Counted from the stretch's first letter, positions 1-11,679 are shown. The stretch is 64,000 nt of DNA from Siphonodentalium dalli (GCA_032622095.1 CP136064.1:145223954-145287953), one strand, 5' to 3'. A program made the numbers and translations. The notes: generated from the sequence alone by a model not told the origin.

Positions 1-170
1 CAAAATCTGATAGAATAGACAACTACGATGAGTACAGGGGTGTGGAAAAATTTAATTTTATAGACTGGTCTGCTTGTCACCCCTTTTTGACATTTGTTAT
101 TAGGAGTTATATATTACTCACAACGGAAGGATGCGATGAGTCTATATATCAAATAATTGTTGATGGTGGT

Positions 171-677
171 TTCTAATATTCTCAAATAGAATTACCCCCA
201 TTTCTGTTTACATTATCGTTGGGAAATTTCGCGCTACGCCGAAATAACATATACCGGAAGTAACGAAAATCGTGTGTGATACGAACCACGTACATTTGTA
301 AAAATGTCATTTCTATTCTGGTATGGTATTTGGGTAAATGCGGCCCCAAAAATTTAGCCAAGATAAAAGCGAGCAGTTGTGGAATTATGATAAATTTTAT
401 GTCAAATAAACTTGTATGATGTTTCTAATTTTTCTCAAATAGAATTACCTCCCATTTCTGTTTACATTATCGTTGGGAAATTTCGCGCTACGCCGAAATA
501 ACATATACCGGAAGTAACGAAAATCGTGTGTGATACGAACCACGTACATTTGTAAAAATGTCATTTCTATTCTGGTATGGTATTTGGGTAAATGCGGCCC
601 CAAAAATTTAGCCAAGATAAAAGCGAGCAGTTGTGGAATTATGATAAATTTTATGTCAAATAAACTTGTATGATGTC
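171..677 (+). repeat. two-copy direct repeat in Gypsy-1 5' LTR
   Basis: A ~252-bp block starting TTCTAAT(A/T)TTCTCAAATAG at 171 is repeated at 423. The copies differ at only a few positions. The same pair occurs in the 3' LTR. Confidence 0.9.
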
Positions 678-897
678 TCTTATTAGCTCAATTAGATATC
701 ACGCTCTGTTGTTTCCATGTAAAGGAAATGTGCAATCGTTGAAAGGTGCATCGTTTTTTTTCCCTCGGGTGGGTAAGTTCCTACAACTTCGTAAGCTTTG
801 ATAATCCCTTTACTCTCGAATCTGTCAGTACATGACCAACTCCTGGAATTTTGCTTGCTGATTTATTCCCGATGGGTTCATCATAGATTTATGGGTC

Positions 898-1165
898 TAA
901 ATGTTTCTTTGTAAACGTAATCCGACGTTTGTTTGTCACAATTGTGAAACCATATTTTCGAGGCTTATTACCTTGTGGAAATAACGCTCTTTATTGTTGT
1001 TGTTTTCCCAAACAGGAAATAATTCAAGTTTAAATGTTTCTTTGTAAACGTAATTCGACGTTGTTTGACACAATTATCAAACTATATTTTTCGAGGCTTA
1101 CTACCTTACTGAGACAACGCTCTTTGTTGTTGTTGTTGTTTTTCCAAACAGTAAATAATTCATGT
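898..1165 (+). repeat. ~130-bp repeat, two units, Gypsy-1 5' LTR
   Basis: Two units beginning near 899 and 1034 share TGTTTCTTTGTAAACGTAAT and end in a GTT-rich stretch. Each contains AACGCTCTTT (983 and 1116). The 3' LTR has three units, so the array has changed in number since integration. Confidence 0.85.
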
Positions 1166-1360
1166 TCAAATGCGTCTGTGTACGTATTCTTGCCCTGTGT
1201 TTCATACACGACCGATTATACTGAAGAGTCTGACTAACTCAAATAAACACGACGCTCTGAATTATATCATGGTCCATTAATGCTGGTAGATAACTGGTTA
1301 TCTGAGAGTGTTGTCCTCTTGCTTTGACCGATGTTTATAGAGTTTTCACTGCCTGAGTAT

Positions 1361-2130
1361 GCATTGAATTTGATTAAGGTGGTAGCTATTATAATATAAT
1401 ATTTTGCTTATGGTTATACTCTGGATTTGATTAAGGGGTAATTGATATAATGGAAATAATTTGCTTTTGAGTAGGCATTGGATTTGATTAAGGTGGTAGC
1501 TATTATAATATAATATTTTGCTTATGGTTATACATTGGATTTGATTAAGGGGTAATTGATATAATGAAAATAATTTGCTTTTGAGTATGCATTGAATTTG
1601 ATTAAGGTGGTAGCTATTATAATATAATATTTTGCTTATGGTTATACACTGGATTTTATTAAGGGGTAATTGATATAATGGAAATAATTTGCTTTTGAGT
1701 AGGCATTGGATTTGATTAAGGTGGTAGCTATTATAATATAATATTTTGCTTATGGTTATACATTGGATTTGATTAAGGGGTAATTGATATAATGGAAATA
1801 ATTTGCTTTTGAGTATGCATTGAATTTGATTAAGGTGGTAGCTATTATAATATAATATATTGCTTATGGTTATACACTGGATTTGATTAAGGGGTAATTG
1901 ATATAATGGAAATAATTTGCTTTTGAGTATACATTGGATTTGATTAAGGGGTAATTGATATAATGGAAATAATTTGCTTTCGAGTATGCATTGGATTTGA
2001 TTAAGGTGGTAGTTATTACAATACAATATTTTGCTTATGGTTATACATTGGATTTGATTAAGGGGTAATTGATATAATGAAATTAATTTGCTTTTGAGTA
2101 TGCATTGGATTTGATTAAGGTGGTAGTTAT
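1361..2130 (+). repeat. minisatellite in Gypsy-1 5' LTR, ~114-bp higher-order unit
   Basis: Two related sub-units alternate: one of about 60 bp with TGATTAAGGTGGTAG and one of about 54 bp with TGATTAAGGGGTAATTG. Both share GGATTTGATTAAGG. Nearly seven composite units are present. The 226-codon open frame on the minus strand here is only a translation of the array. Confidence 0.9.
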
Positions 2131-2261
2131 GCTTTATTATTACTAAGGGGGTGGACTTTGATAAATGTATTTGTTATTATTGGGGTGGGTGGATGAAAAG
2201 TTTTAGTTTTTTTGTTATGCCGTGATCATATTTTGACGCCCAGAGGTGAATCAGTTATGTC

Positions 2262-2276
2262 CCGTTATATAAATAA
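2262..2276 (+). promoter_or_regulatory. TATA-like element in Gypsy-1 LTR
   Basis: TTATATAAATAA occurs at 2265-2276 and identically in the 3' LTR. An AATAAA (about 2507) lies some 240 bp downstream. This order could mark U3/R/U5, but another TATAAAA lies in the leader (about 3171), so the real start is unresolved. Confidence 0.3.
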
Positions 2277-3093
2277 ACTTAATGAGTTGCTCCCACGATT
2301 TTCATGGGGTCGGCTGAGTTTGGATTTCCGGGAGACTGCCGAGCTGGGATTTCTTAGGGATCCTTACTCAGTTAGCCCTTTATACCACTGGATACACTTA
2401 ATAATTTAATATTTATTGAATGATTTCATTTATTAATATTTAGACTCCACCTCACTATATTGTCACGGCATATCAAAATAGAAATAATCATCAAATATAT
2501 ATAGAAAATAAATCGCATCAATTTTTAGTTTTGTTTGTGTTATCTCCCTTTTTCATCAGCCTGGGTATATCCTTGTTAGGTTCCATCAGTGGTAGTCGTC
2601 TCTATCTTGCCATGTGAGCAAGACCCTTTGCTTTAGCTGCTCGTTTCTCTGTTATTAATAGATTGAACCTACATTTCTAAATCCGCTAATTATATTTCTA
2701 AAATAATCTTAACTTATTCCGAGTGGGGTCATAGTGCAAGTTTCGACTTGGACTTGTGACACTACTGGGGAATAGGTCACAATTTGACTGCATTTTTTTT
2801 TGTCTTATCTTAAGTTAAGGTATAAGTTGATCTATATTAAATGACACGTAGTTCCCTTTTTTATTTTTCATTCTTGCACAACAAGTATAATTAGTCTTGA
2901 CTACATTTAGTTCACCACACATAACAAGTTTTGGGCTTATAACTGACTCCAAGTTATTCACAATTATGGAGTTCCATCGCTTAGCGCGTCAATGGTAACA
3001 ATGAACCCCATTCCATTCTTGATTAACGGTCCTCCCATTAAAAGAGAAATAAAACTGTAGTTTCTATATAACCCTAGAGTACAATTCGCTACA

Positions 3094-4070
3094 GATTGGC
3101 GCCCGATATGGGACCGTTAAGATATACAAGTATACGTTTATCCAGCCTTATGCACTTTTGAAAAACGAGTATATAAAAGGACTAAGGGGAGAGGTATGGT
3201 TATCCAGGCAATAAAACACTCATAAAGAATGACTGAATAAATAAATGAACCTATTATACATGTGTATTCTTACAATGGCAATCCCCAGATAAATATACCA
3301 TTCTAGAGGGGGGTAATGTTTTTCGAGTAATATTTATAGCCTACTGTTTAGCAGGGAGCTATAGACTCTAACGCCATTAAAGTTGGGGGAAACAATAGCA
3401 ATGCAACATTTAAGTTGTTTTTCTTTATCGACTTATGACAACGCTCTTTATGAACTTAAATAAATATTGAAACAGTGATATATGGGTTTATTTGAGTTCG
3501 AAAGGGGTTTAAATGGGCATTGCTTAATATATGTATAATGAATGTAGTTGTGTCAGTCCTGTCCATTCTTCCGTCCATCCGTGTGTCCGTCAATAGTGGC
3601 CATAACTTCCGTAGATTTCACTCTGATATTCATGAAGACATATAATTTTATAAACCTCAAATTAAGCCCCGCCTATCGAGTAAGATGGCCGATGTTACTA
3701 TTATTAGATCTTGAGTATGCATAATTCTGCTGTGGTTTTTTTTTAGTGTCCAGATGATTACTTGAGAGTGGGTTATGTTTGTTTAGTAATTCTTATTCTG
3801 TTTTTTTCCTGGTGACTTAATCAGACCTCGTATCTCGAAAATAATTTCCGAATGGGATTTTTTGTTTGTCTGTTTTTTTTACTTAGAAAAATCACATTTC
3901 CTGTGTTGTGTTTATTGTTCACCCACTTACACGAGACAGTCATGGGCGGTTATCCATTAACCAATGCCTGTGCATTGGTATTTAAGTTTCTTTTATATAT
4001 ATACCCAGGTTGATGAAATACAAATCGGAATTTTTGCTCTATGGCCTTCTCCCCTCAATGTTAATTTAAT
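3094..4070 (+). other. Gypsy-1 untranslated leader
   Basis: This stretch lies between the 5' LTR and the gag-pol ATG. It starts with the primer-binding site, has TATATAAAAGG near 3170 and one AACGCTCTTTATG at 3440, and is T-rich toward the end. I see no credible ORF. Confidence 0.7.
3097..3114 (+). other. Gypsy-1 primer-binding site, tRNA-Lys-like
   Basis: TGGCGCCCGATATGGGAC begins 3 nt after the LTR. TGGCGCC matches the complement of a tRNA 3' end (CCA plus acceptor stem). From general knowledge, the first ten bases are those of the tRNA-Lys3-type site of lentiviruses; the match then differs at three positions before GGGAC. Position and sequence support a minus-strand priming site. Confidence 0.75.
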
Positions 4071-7000
4071 ATGAATTCTTTAATCCAATCATTTGATAGT
4101 AACTCTGATAGAGTTCAAAAAGTTATAGAGGAATTTGAACAATTTAACAATGATTTGAAGCATCGACGCAGTAACAAGAGTAACACACATAGCCAGTCAG
4201 TACAGACTGAGTTATCTATTCACCATGTTCCCTCTCCACATATCAATGTGTTTGTTATGCCAGATAATTTTGATGGCCAAACATCCGTTGAATTATGGAT
4301 CGCTCATTTTGAGATTTGTGTCTCTCTAAATGATTGGACTAATGAACAAGCCACAAAGTTACTTGCTACTGTGCTCAGAGATTCCGCGTTAGAATATTAC
4401 ATGTCTCTCTCCAGTCGACAAAAGGTAAACTTTCCAGAGTTACTATCTGGATTGAAGGAAAGATTTTCTCCAATAGAAAATGTCACCTTATTCCGTAGAC
4501 AGTTTTGGGATTATGAACAGTTACAACATCAAACTTTTCCAGAAGGCATAACTCAATTATGCATTCTGGCAAAGAAAGCTTTCCCGGATTTTTCAGATCA
4601 AGATCGGGATTTGTTGATCAAAGATCAATTCATATTATCTTTGCACGATGCTGATATTCAGTTACAGGTTAGGCGCGCAAAACCCCAAAATAGTAATCAA
4701 GCTATGCGTATAGCAATGGAAGAGCTCTGTTTACAAAACATATGTCCCATGGAAACGTCGATGGAAATTGAGCATGCTAATAGGCTGGAAATAGATCTTG
4801 AGAATCTTGAGAAACAAATTGATTCCATGCAACAACAAATGCAACAACAACCATTGTACAATGGTCATTTCCATGCAAATGTTGAAATTCCTGTTAGAAC
4901 TGTAACTTCTGCGGATAATATAGAGTTAGAGACTGGTGATAACCAGCAAGTAGTAGGGAAAGCAACTCTGAATGGACGAATTGGCAAAAAGAAATGTAAA
5001 TTTTTAGTGGACAGTGGGTCTGCTGTTAGCCTCATTAATCTAAAATTCTATGAGTCTTTACCAAAAAGATTCAAGAATAAAATCAAACCATATGAGGTGC
5101 CGTTGATGGGTATTACGTCCAATGAAGTAAAAGTCTATGGCATGATAGAATTGCCTGTTCGATTTGAACAGAAGACGGTTACAGTTAGATTTTTTATTGT
5201 TCAAATTGACCTGGATGGTATACTTGGACATGATTTCTTCTTTGAAAATAAGATTCAAATTGATTATGGCACCGGTCGTTGTACTTTCAAAGATGCAAGT
5301 ATTGATATGTCTATTGAAAATTCGGTCATCCCATTAAGTGTGAAACTTTTTGATGATGTTCATATACCACCAAGATCTGAAATTTTAACTGAAGCTTATG
5401 TTGATGAAACTGTTCATAATGATTGCCAATGTTTTATTTTAGAATCAATTCCTATTGATGCTGATATAATATCAGCCCGCACATTGTGTTCTCGTAATCA
5501 GTTTTCAAAACTTCCAATAAGATTAATTAATTTATCTTATTCACCTTATACTGTTTGTCATAATACTACAGTTAGTCTTTTACAGGAAGCCAGTGAACCA
5601 CTTGAGTTGGGAGATGATGTTAGCCCAACAGCTTGGGATGATATGATGGCAAGATCTGTCCAAAATTTAAATCAACATCAACAAAAACATTTTACTAATT
5701 TAATGACAGATTACCATGACACCTTTAGCCAGTTTGAAGGTGACTTTGGTAGAACAAATATTTTAAAACATCACATTGATATACAGGGCCATACACCGAT
5801 TCGCAAAAGGGCTTATAGACTTCCTGCTTTCAAAAAGCAGGAGGCAGATAGATTAGTTGATGAAATGTTACAACATGATATTATTGAACCATCACAGAGC
5901 CCCTGGGCTGCCCCTATTGTATTGGTTAAAAAGAAAAGTGGAAAATATCGTTTTTGTTTCGATTATAGGGCCCTTAATTCTATCACTAAGAAAGATGCAT
6001 TTCGGTTACCAAGAATAGATGAAACTTTAGACACTCTTTCTGGCTCAAAGTGGTTTTCTACGTTGGATTTATCTTCTGGATACTGGCAGGTAGAATTGGA
6101 TGAAAATTCCCGGGAAATCACTGCCTTTACGACGGGTACATCATTATATAATTTTAAGGTTTTAGCATTCGGATTATGTAATGCCCCAAGCACTTTTGAA
6201 CGTCTCATGGAGATTGTATTGAAGGGCTTACATTGGAACGTATGCCTAGTTTATTTAGACGATATCATTGTATATAGTTCATCGTTTAAACAACAATTAG
6301 AACGTATTAAAATAGTTCTAGATTGCCTTAAGAATGCTGGTTTAAAATTAAACCCAGAAAAATGTCATTTCTGCCAAACGAAAGTGGAGTATCTCGGTCA
6401 TATCATTGATGAGCATGGAATACACCCCGACCCTAAGAAAATTGACAAAATCCAAAATTGGCCTAGACCACATAATATCACCACGGTTAGGGGTTTCGTA
6501 GGATTGTGTTCCTACTACAGGAAATTCATTAAGAATTTCTCTGCTATGTCATCTCCATTACATGATTTGACTAAGAAAGATGTAAAATTTCAATGGGGAC
6601 CAGCTCAAGAAACATCATTTCAACAATTAAAAGAATGTCTGTGTGGTTCCGATGTCTTAGCCTATCCTGATTTTAATCATTCATTCATATTAGATACTGA
6701 TGCTAGTGACGTAGCTTCTGGGGGGATATTATCGCAAAATATTGATGGAAAGGAACGAGTAATATCATATTTTAGCAAGATACATTCTAAACCTGAGAAA
6801 AATTATAGTACAACCCGGAAAGAATTGTTAGCGATTATCAAATGTCTCAAATATTATAGGCCATATCTGCTCGGGAGGAAGTTCCTTCTCAGGACAGATC
6901 ATGGGTCCCTCCAATGGCTACTTAAATTCAAAGAACCGAATGGGCAGATGGCTAGGTGGTTCGAAATACTAAGTGAATTTGATTTTACAGTTCAACACCG

Positions 7001-8537
7001 TCCTGGCACCCAACATCGCAATGCAGATGCATTAAGCCGGATCCCCATTAATGTAGTAGATGTGGTAAGTGATGACGACAACATCCAGAAGGCGCAGAAC
7101 AACAACATCATTGGTAAGTTCATCTCTATATTAAAAACATTCAAAGATAAGCCCAATGCTGACTTTATATCCGAGCACTCTCCTCAGCTGCGATACTATT
7201 TACGAAATTGGAATAGTTATACCTTTGAAAATAACATGTTATATAGAATATGGTATGATGAAAAGCTGAAAGAGACGAAATTGTTATGGGTTGTACCGAC
7301 GGATTTAAAACAGAAAGTCTTAAAATCTGCCCACAGTATAATAACTGGTGGCCATTTGGGAGTGCGGAAAACAATGAGTAAGATTTTGCAGTCATGTCAC
7401 TGGCATGGTATCAGCACAGATACCAAGGATTTTATTCTTTGTTGTCCATCCTGTCAAAGACGGAAACCAGGAACAAAATCCATGAGAGCTCCACTTAAAA
7501 TAGATGTCCCCAGAGAACCATTAGAACGCATAGCTATGGACGTTCTTGGTCCTTTACCTGTTACAGAAACAGGCAATAAATATATTCTTTTAATCACTGA
7601 TTATTATACCAAATTTGTCGAAGCATATCCATTGCCTAATCAACAAGCGGTGGTCATTATTGATTGCTTAATAGATTTCTGCTCAAGATATGGAATTCCG
7701 AAGCATTTACATAGTGACCAAGGTACAAATTTTGAATCGCTGTTAGTGCAACAGCTATGTCAATGTTTTGGAATTTCTAAAACAAGAACCACTGCATATC
7801 ACCCGCAAAGTGATGGACAGGTGGAACGTTTTAATCGCACTTTACTTAAAATGATGTCTGCTTTTATAAATGATAAACAATCAGATTGGGATGTTTACCT
7901 TCCATTATTATTGATGGCATACCGTAGTTCCGAACACGAAACTACTGGTGTATCCCCAAATCGCTTGATGTTCGGGAGAGAGATTAATATTCCCCTCACC
8001 ATGTTCACTAAAACACCTCAAACAACAAATGAGTCTGTGGGTCCGTACTTACAAAACCTTCGTAGAGTTCATCAGGCTCTAGGAGAATTGGTGTTTAAAA
8101 ATACACAGAAAGAGTTATGCAGGAGAAAACAATTTTATGATCAGAAGATTTTTGGGAAGCCCTTAATAGAAGATCAGGTTTGGCTATTTACACCGGCTAC
8201 TAAAAAAGGTCGATCACCCAAATTAACCACATTCTGGCATGGGCCCTTTAAGATCATAAAGAAATTATCAGATATAAATTATATTGTGAAAGTTGGACCA
8301 AGGAAAGAAAAAGTTATTCATTTTAACAGATTAAGAAAGTATATTGAACCATCTCATCAAGAAGAATCTGAGGTTCAGGGGGCAATGTTAGATGATGCAT
8401 CCATATCTAATGAAAGTTCTGATGAAATACCACCTCAAATTATAGACGATTGGGATATTAGTAGTCTCTCTCCCAGAAGAACACAAGTTGGGCGAGAAGT
8501 TAGGAAACCAAGATGGTTGGATGATTTTGTTGCCTGA
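4071..8537 (+). CDS. Gypsy-1 Gag-Pol polyprotein (Ty3/gypsy, intact)
   Basis: A single 1488-residue frame encodes Gag and Pol without frameshift. Residues ~1-250 are a Ty3/gypsy-type Gag with a Gln-rich end; no CCHC zinc knuckle is visible. The aspartic protease has D314-S-G-S. Reverse transcriptase follows, with catalytic YLDD at 728-731. RNase H has the acidic DTDAS (D875, D877). Integrase has an HHCC zinc finger (H and C residues near 1090-1130), then D1157, D1216 and E1252, exactly DD35E. A GPF motif lies near the C-terminus and there is no chromodomain. The order PR-RT-RH-IN fits Metaviridae. The ATG at 4071 is the first in frame. All catalytic residues I looked for are present, so the protein could be functional. 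The C-terminal ~70 residues are acidic and unassigned. Expression presumably depends on the flanking LTRs. Confidence 0.95.
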   Translation: MNSLIQSFDSNSDRVQKVIEEFEQFNNDLKHRRSNKSNTHSQSVQTELSIHHVPSPHINVFVMPDNFDGQTSVELWIAHFEICVSLNDWTNEQATKLLATVLRDSALEYYMSLSSRQKVNFPELLSGLKERFSPIENVTLFRRQFWDYEQLQHQTFPEGITQLCILAKKAFPDFSDQDRDLLIKDQFILSLHDADIQLQVRRAKPQNSNQAMRIAMEELCLQNICPMETSMEIEHANRLEIDLENLEKQIDSMQQQMQQQPLYNGHFHANVEIPVRTVTSADNIELETGDNQQVVGKATLNGRIGKKKCKFLVDSGSAVSLINLKFYESLPKRFKNKIKPYEVPLMGITSNEVKVYGMIELPVRFEQKTVTVRFFIVQIDLDGILGHDFFFENKIQIDYGTGRCTFKDASIDMSIENSVIPLSVKLFDDVHIPPRSEILTEAYVDETVHNDCQCFILESIPIDADIISARTLCSRNQFSKLPIRLINLSYSPYTVCHNTTVSLLQEASEPLELGDDVSPTAWDDMMARSVQNLNQHQQKHFTNLMTDYHDTFSQFEGDFGRTNILKHHIDIQGHTPIRKRAYRLPAFKKQEADRLVDEMLQHDIIEPSQSPWAAPIVLVKKKSGKYRFCFDYRALNSITKKDAFRLPRIDETLDTLSGSKWFSTLDLSSGYWQVELDENSREITAFTTGTSLYNFKVLAFGLCNAPSTFERLMEIVLKGLHWNVCLVYLDDIIVYSSSFKQQLERIKIVLDCLKNAGLKLNPEKCHFCQTKVEYLGHIIDEHGIHPDPKKIDKIQNWPRPHNITTVRGFVGLCSYYRKFIKNFSAMSSPLHDLTKKDVKFQWGPAQETSFQQLKECLCGSDVLAYPDFNHSFILDTDASDVASGGILSQNIDGKERVISYFSKIHSKPEKNYSTTRKELLAIIKCLKYYRPYLLGRKFLLRTDHGSLQWLLKFKEPNGQMARWFEILSEFDFTVQHRPGTQHRNADALSRIPINVVDVVSDDDNIQKAQNNNIIGKFISILKTFKDKPNADFISEHSPQLRYYLRNWNSYTFENNMLYRIWYDEKLKETKLLWVVPTDLKQKVLKSAHSIITGGHLGVRKTMSKILQSCHWHGISTDTKDFILCCPSCQRRKPGTKSMRAPLKIDVPREPLERIAMDVLGPLPVTETGNKYILLITDYYTKFVEAYPLPNQQAVVIIDCLIDFCSRYGIPKHLHSDQGTNFESLLVQQLCQCFGISKTRTTAYHPQSDGQVERFNRTLLKMMSAFINDKQSDWDVYLPLLLMAYRSSEHETTGVSPNRLMFGREINIPLTMFTKTPQTTNESVGPYLQNLRRVHQALGELVFKNTQKELCRRKQFYDQKIFGKPLIEDQVWLFTPATKKGRSPKLTTFWHGPFKIIKKLSDINYIVKVGPRKEKVIHFNRLRKYIEPSHQEESEVQGAMLDDASISNESSDEIPPQIIDDWDISSLSPRRTQVGREVRKPRWLDDFVA

Positions 8538-8774
8538 GAATTAATATATTGCCTTTATTTCAGGGTCTAATTATACGGAGTCCCAAGGAAGAAGTGTTAT
8601 ATGCCTTCATTATACAACTCTGGAACCTTTTATGATACATCAACTATATAGGATGAAGATAAAGTGCCACCAGATCAGTGACACTTTTGTTGTTTTGTTC
8701 TATCGTTCTTTCTGTCATTCGATTGATGTCATATTTTGAACGACGAGGACGACGTCCCGGAGGGGTGAGGGTGG
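8538..8774 (+). other. Gypsy-1 3' untranslated region with polypurine tract
   Basis: Between the Gag-Pol stop and the 3' LTR I see no ORF. GGAGGGGTGAGGGTGG at 8759-8774 is a purine-rich tract directly before TGTAAC at 8775, the usual plus-strand priming site. No env-like gene is present. Confidence 0.75.
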
Positions 8775-9924
8775 TGTAACAATTCTGCCTTGTGTCAATT
8801 GTATTGTAAATCAGTGAAGGCTCTTTAAACATGGGTTGTCGCATTAAATCGGAAAGGTAATTGTCTCTTTAAATATTCGAGCGAGAATTGACTAAACATC
8901 TTTAATTTGTCGCATCAAAGTGGTCAGACGAGATCAATCATTAATTCACGGGTGAATGCACGCTCAGTTGAACGATAGCTTGTGAAGCGTCGTTCACTCA
9001 CGGTTATTGACAACAGGAATCTCGGGTGAACCCATGTAATTTACGATTGGCTCGCAAAGGTCATTGAAGCGCTATTTAGGAAAATATTTCTAGTGAATCG
9101 GCAGTTGACTTGAATTTCCAAAGACTAAGGTATGTGTTGCTAAAACTTCTTCTTAGGGGGGTGGGGGGTGGCAATTATTTCGTGAGTTTCGGGGAGATGA
9201 CAATATTTGTATTTAATTTTCCATGTTCGACCAAGTTAATTTTCCAAGCTAATTTGTCTCGTCCGAATGTATTCGGGCTTGAAATACTTCCCTGCGTTAA
9301 TTGATATGCATAACCATTACAAACGCGATAATATTACGCTATATTAATGGTGTACCCTAGCCACCGATGTATATCTGGCATAAACTTCTATATCGGACGT
9401 TGTTAAGTGTAAAATACGTGTCAATGGGGAACGGAATATCGTCGCGACACTGGGCCATGGTATGACTGTAATTTTGGACTAACGTAGGGCGTCGATGTCC
9501 AATTGTCAATTTATCTTACTTGCGCATACCGTCAAACAAAGGTTGAGACCATATAGATAAATCTGTTCAATCGAGAATTTAGACTCATCACAGAATTCCT
9601 CGAAAACATTGTCATTAAACCATATGTAAATTTACTGTACTCATCGTCGTTGGCGGCAAAATTACTCTCTTCCTGCACCAGCACCACTATCATCTCTTAA
9701 GGTCATTATTATTGCATGCCAGCCTTCTTTAGTTTGTTATTTTATTTAGTTTATACAAAATCTGATAGAATAGACAACTACGATGAGTACAGGGGTGTGG
9801 AAAAATTTAATTTTATAGACTGGTCTGCTTGTCACCCCTTTTTGACATTTGTTATTAGGAGTTATATATTACTCACAACGGAAGGATGCGATGAGTCTAT
9901 ATATCAAATAATTGTTGATGGTGG

Positions 9925-10425
9925 TTTCTAATATTCTCAAATAGAATTACCCCCCATTTCTGTTTACATTATCGTTGGGAAATTTCGCGCTACGCCGAAA
10001 TAACATATACCGGAAGTAACGAAAATCGTGTGTGATACGAACCACGTACATTTGTAAAAATGTCATTTCTATTCTGGTATGGTATTTGGGTAAATGCGGC
10101 CCCAAAAATTTAGCCAAGATAAAAGCGAGCAGTTGTGGAATTATGATAAATTTTATGTCAAATAAACTTGTATGATGTTTCTAATTTTTCTCAAATAGAA
10201 TTACCTCCCATTTCTGTTTACATTATCGTTGGGAAATTTCGCGCTACGCCGAAATAACATATACCGGAAGTAACGAAAATCGTGTGTGATACGTACATTT
10301 GTAAAAATGTCATTTCTATTCTGGTATGGTATTTGGGTAAATGCGGCCCCAAAAATTTAGCCAAGATAAAAGCGAGCAGTTGTGGAATTATGATAAATTT
10401 TATGTCAAATAAACTTGTATGATGT
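9925..10425 (+). repeat. two-copy direct repeat in Gypsy-1 3' LTR
   Basis: Counterpart of 171-677. The second unit here has lost 7 bp near 10290 relative to the other copies. Confidence 0.85.
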
Positions 10426-10581
10426 CTCTTATTTGCTCAATTAGATATCACGCTCTGTTGTTTCCATGTAAAGGAAATGTGCAATCGTTGAAAGGTGCAT
10501 CGTTTTTTTTCCCTCGGGTGGGTAAGTTCCTACAACTTCGTAAGCTTTGATAATCCCTTTACTCTCGAATCTGTCAGTACA

Positions 10582-11043
10582 TGAAGCAGCTAGAATATGC
10601 TTATTTTGCAAAGAAGGAAAGTCTATAGAAAATGAGATTCACTTTATTACCGAATGTAACGCATATAAGTCCATAAGAAATGGTCTCTACTCACAGTTAG
10701 AATTATATAAGCCGGGATTTTTACAATGGAAAGAAACTGACAAATTTATATTTATTATGAGTAACAATGACCCGAATGTCTGTTCGTTAATATGCCGTAA
10801 GATTAACTTATGTTTTAAACAAAGATCAATGTTATCAGCCATGAATACATAAAGGCTCACACCCGCGAAATTATCACCCGATCTGCTACCAAGGGTGTCA
10901 TATCATAACATATTGTTGTATCTATCTTGTGTATATGTATTTTTGTGTTCTCTTATTTCATGTTTCAATGTCATTATGTACATGTATTTCTGCAACCTGT
11001 CCACATTTGGATGTCTATATTGCAATAAAGTTATCTTATCTGA
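10582..11043 (+). pseudogene. 5'-truncated LINE 3' end inserted in the 3' LTR
   Basis: The 5' LTR reads CAGTACATGACCAACTCC without interruption; here 456 bp split it, with TGA on both sides as a 3-bp target duplication. The insert encodes the last ~89 residues of a LINE ORF2 (10585-10852). Its zinc-knuckle pattern is C-X2-C-X10-H-X4-C (starting CLFC), close to the C-X2-C-X9-H-X4-C at the end of LINE-A ORF2 but a different sequence. The tail has AATAAAG followed by TTATCTTATC, which looks like a short repeat tail rather than poly(A). It is absent from the 5' LTR, so it arrived after Gypsy-1 integrated. Confidence 0.8.
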
Positions 11044-11107
11044 CCAACTCCTGGAATTTTGCTTGCTGATTTATTCCCGATGGGTTCATCATAGATTTAT
11101 GGGTCTA

Positions 11108-11505
11108 AATGTTTCTTTGTAAACGTAATCCGACGTTTGTTTGTCACAATTGTGAAACCATATTTTCGAGGCTTATTACCTTGTGGAAACAACGCTCTTT
11201 ATTGTTGTTGTTTTCCCAAACGGGAAATAATTCAAGTTTAAATGTTTCTTTGTAAACGTAATTCGACGTTGTTTGACACAATTATCAAACTATATTTTTC
11301 GAGGCTTACTACCTTACTGAAACAACGCTCTTTATTGTTGTTGTTTTCCCAAACAGGAAATAATTCAAGTTAAAATGTTTCTTTGTAAACGTAATTCGAC
11401 GTTGTTTGACACAATTATCAAACTATATTTTTCGAGGCTTACTACCTTACTGAGACAACGCTCTTTATTGTTGTTGTTGTTTTTCCAAACAGTAAATAAT
11501 TCATG
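11108..11505 (+). repeat. ~130-bp repeat, three units, Gypsy-1 3' LTR
   Basis: Units begin near 11108, 11242 and 11375. Each has AACGCTCTTTATTG (11191, 11334, 11457). The extra unit relative to the 5' LTR nearly repeats its neighbour. Confidence 0.88.
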
Positions 11506-11679
11506 TTCAAATGAGTCTGTGTACGTATTCTTGCCCTGTGTTTCATACACGACCGATTATACTGAAGAGTCTGACTAACTCAAATAAACACGACGCTCTG
11601 AATTATATCATGGTCCATTAATGCTGGTAGATAACTGGTTATCTGAGAGTGTTGTCCTCTTGCTTCACTGCCTGAGTAT

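Larger units (their letters stand above)
1..3093 (+). mobile_element. Gypsy-1 5' LTR, right-hand part
   Basis: Positions 1-3093 match 9756-13411 almost base for base, and the match stops at the same GCTACA in both. After 3093 comes a primer-binding site; after 13411 comes LINE sequence. That makes this the 5' LTR and the other the 3' LTR of one element. The 3' copy begins TGTAAC and both end GCTACA, so the ends carry the TG...CA rule and a 4-bp inverted TGTA/TACA. About 1 kb of this LTR lies left of the window. It lacks the 456-bp LINE insert and one ~130-bp repeat unit found in the 3' LTR, and has a 22-bp stretch near 1327 that the 3' LTR lacks. No long coding region is credible inside it. 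Confidence 0.85.

Noticed and set aside
1346-2026. 226-codon minus-strand open frame of repeating Asn/Gln/Ile units
   Set aside because: It is the translation of the LTR minisatellite; the repeat has no stop on that strand.
2212-2409. 65-codon ORF kept in both Gypsy-1 LTRs
   Set aside because: Conservation follows from LTR copying; no motif or family is visible and it overlaps the likely promoter.
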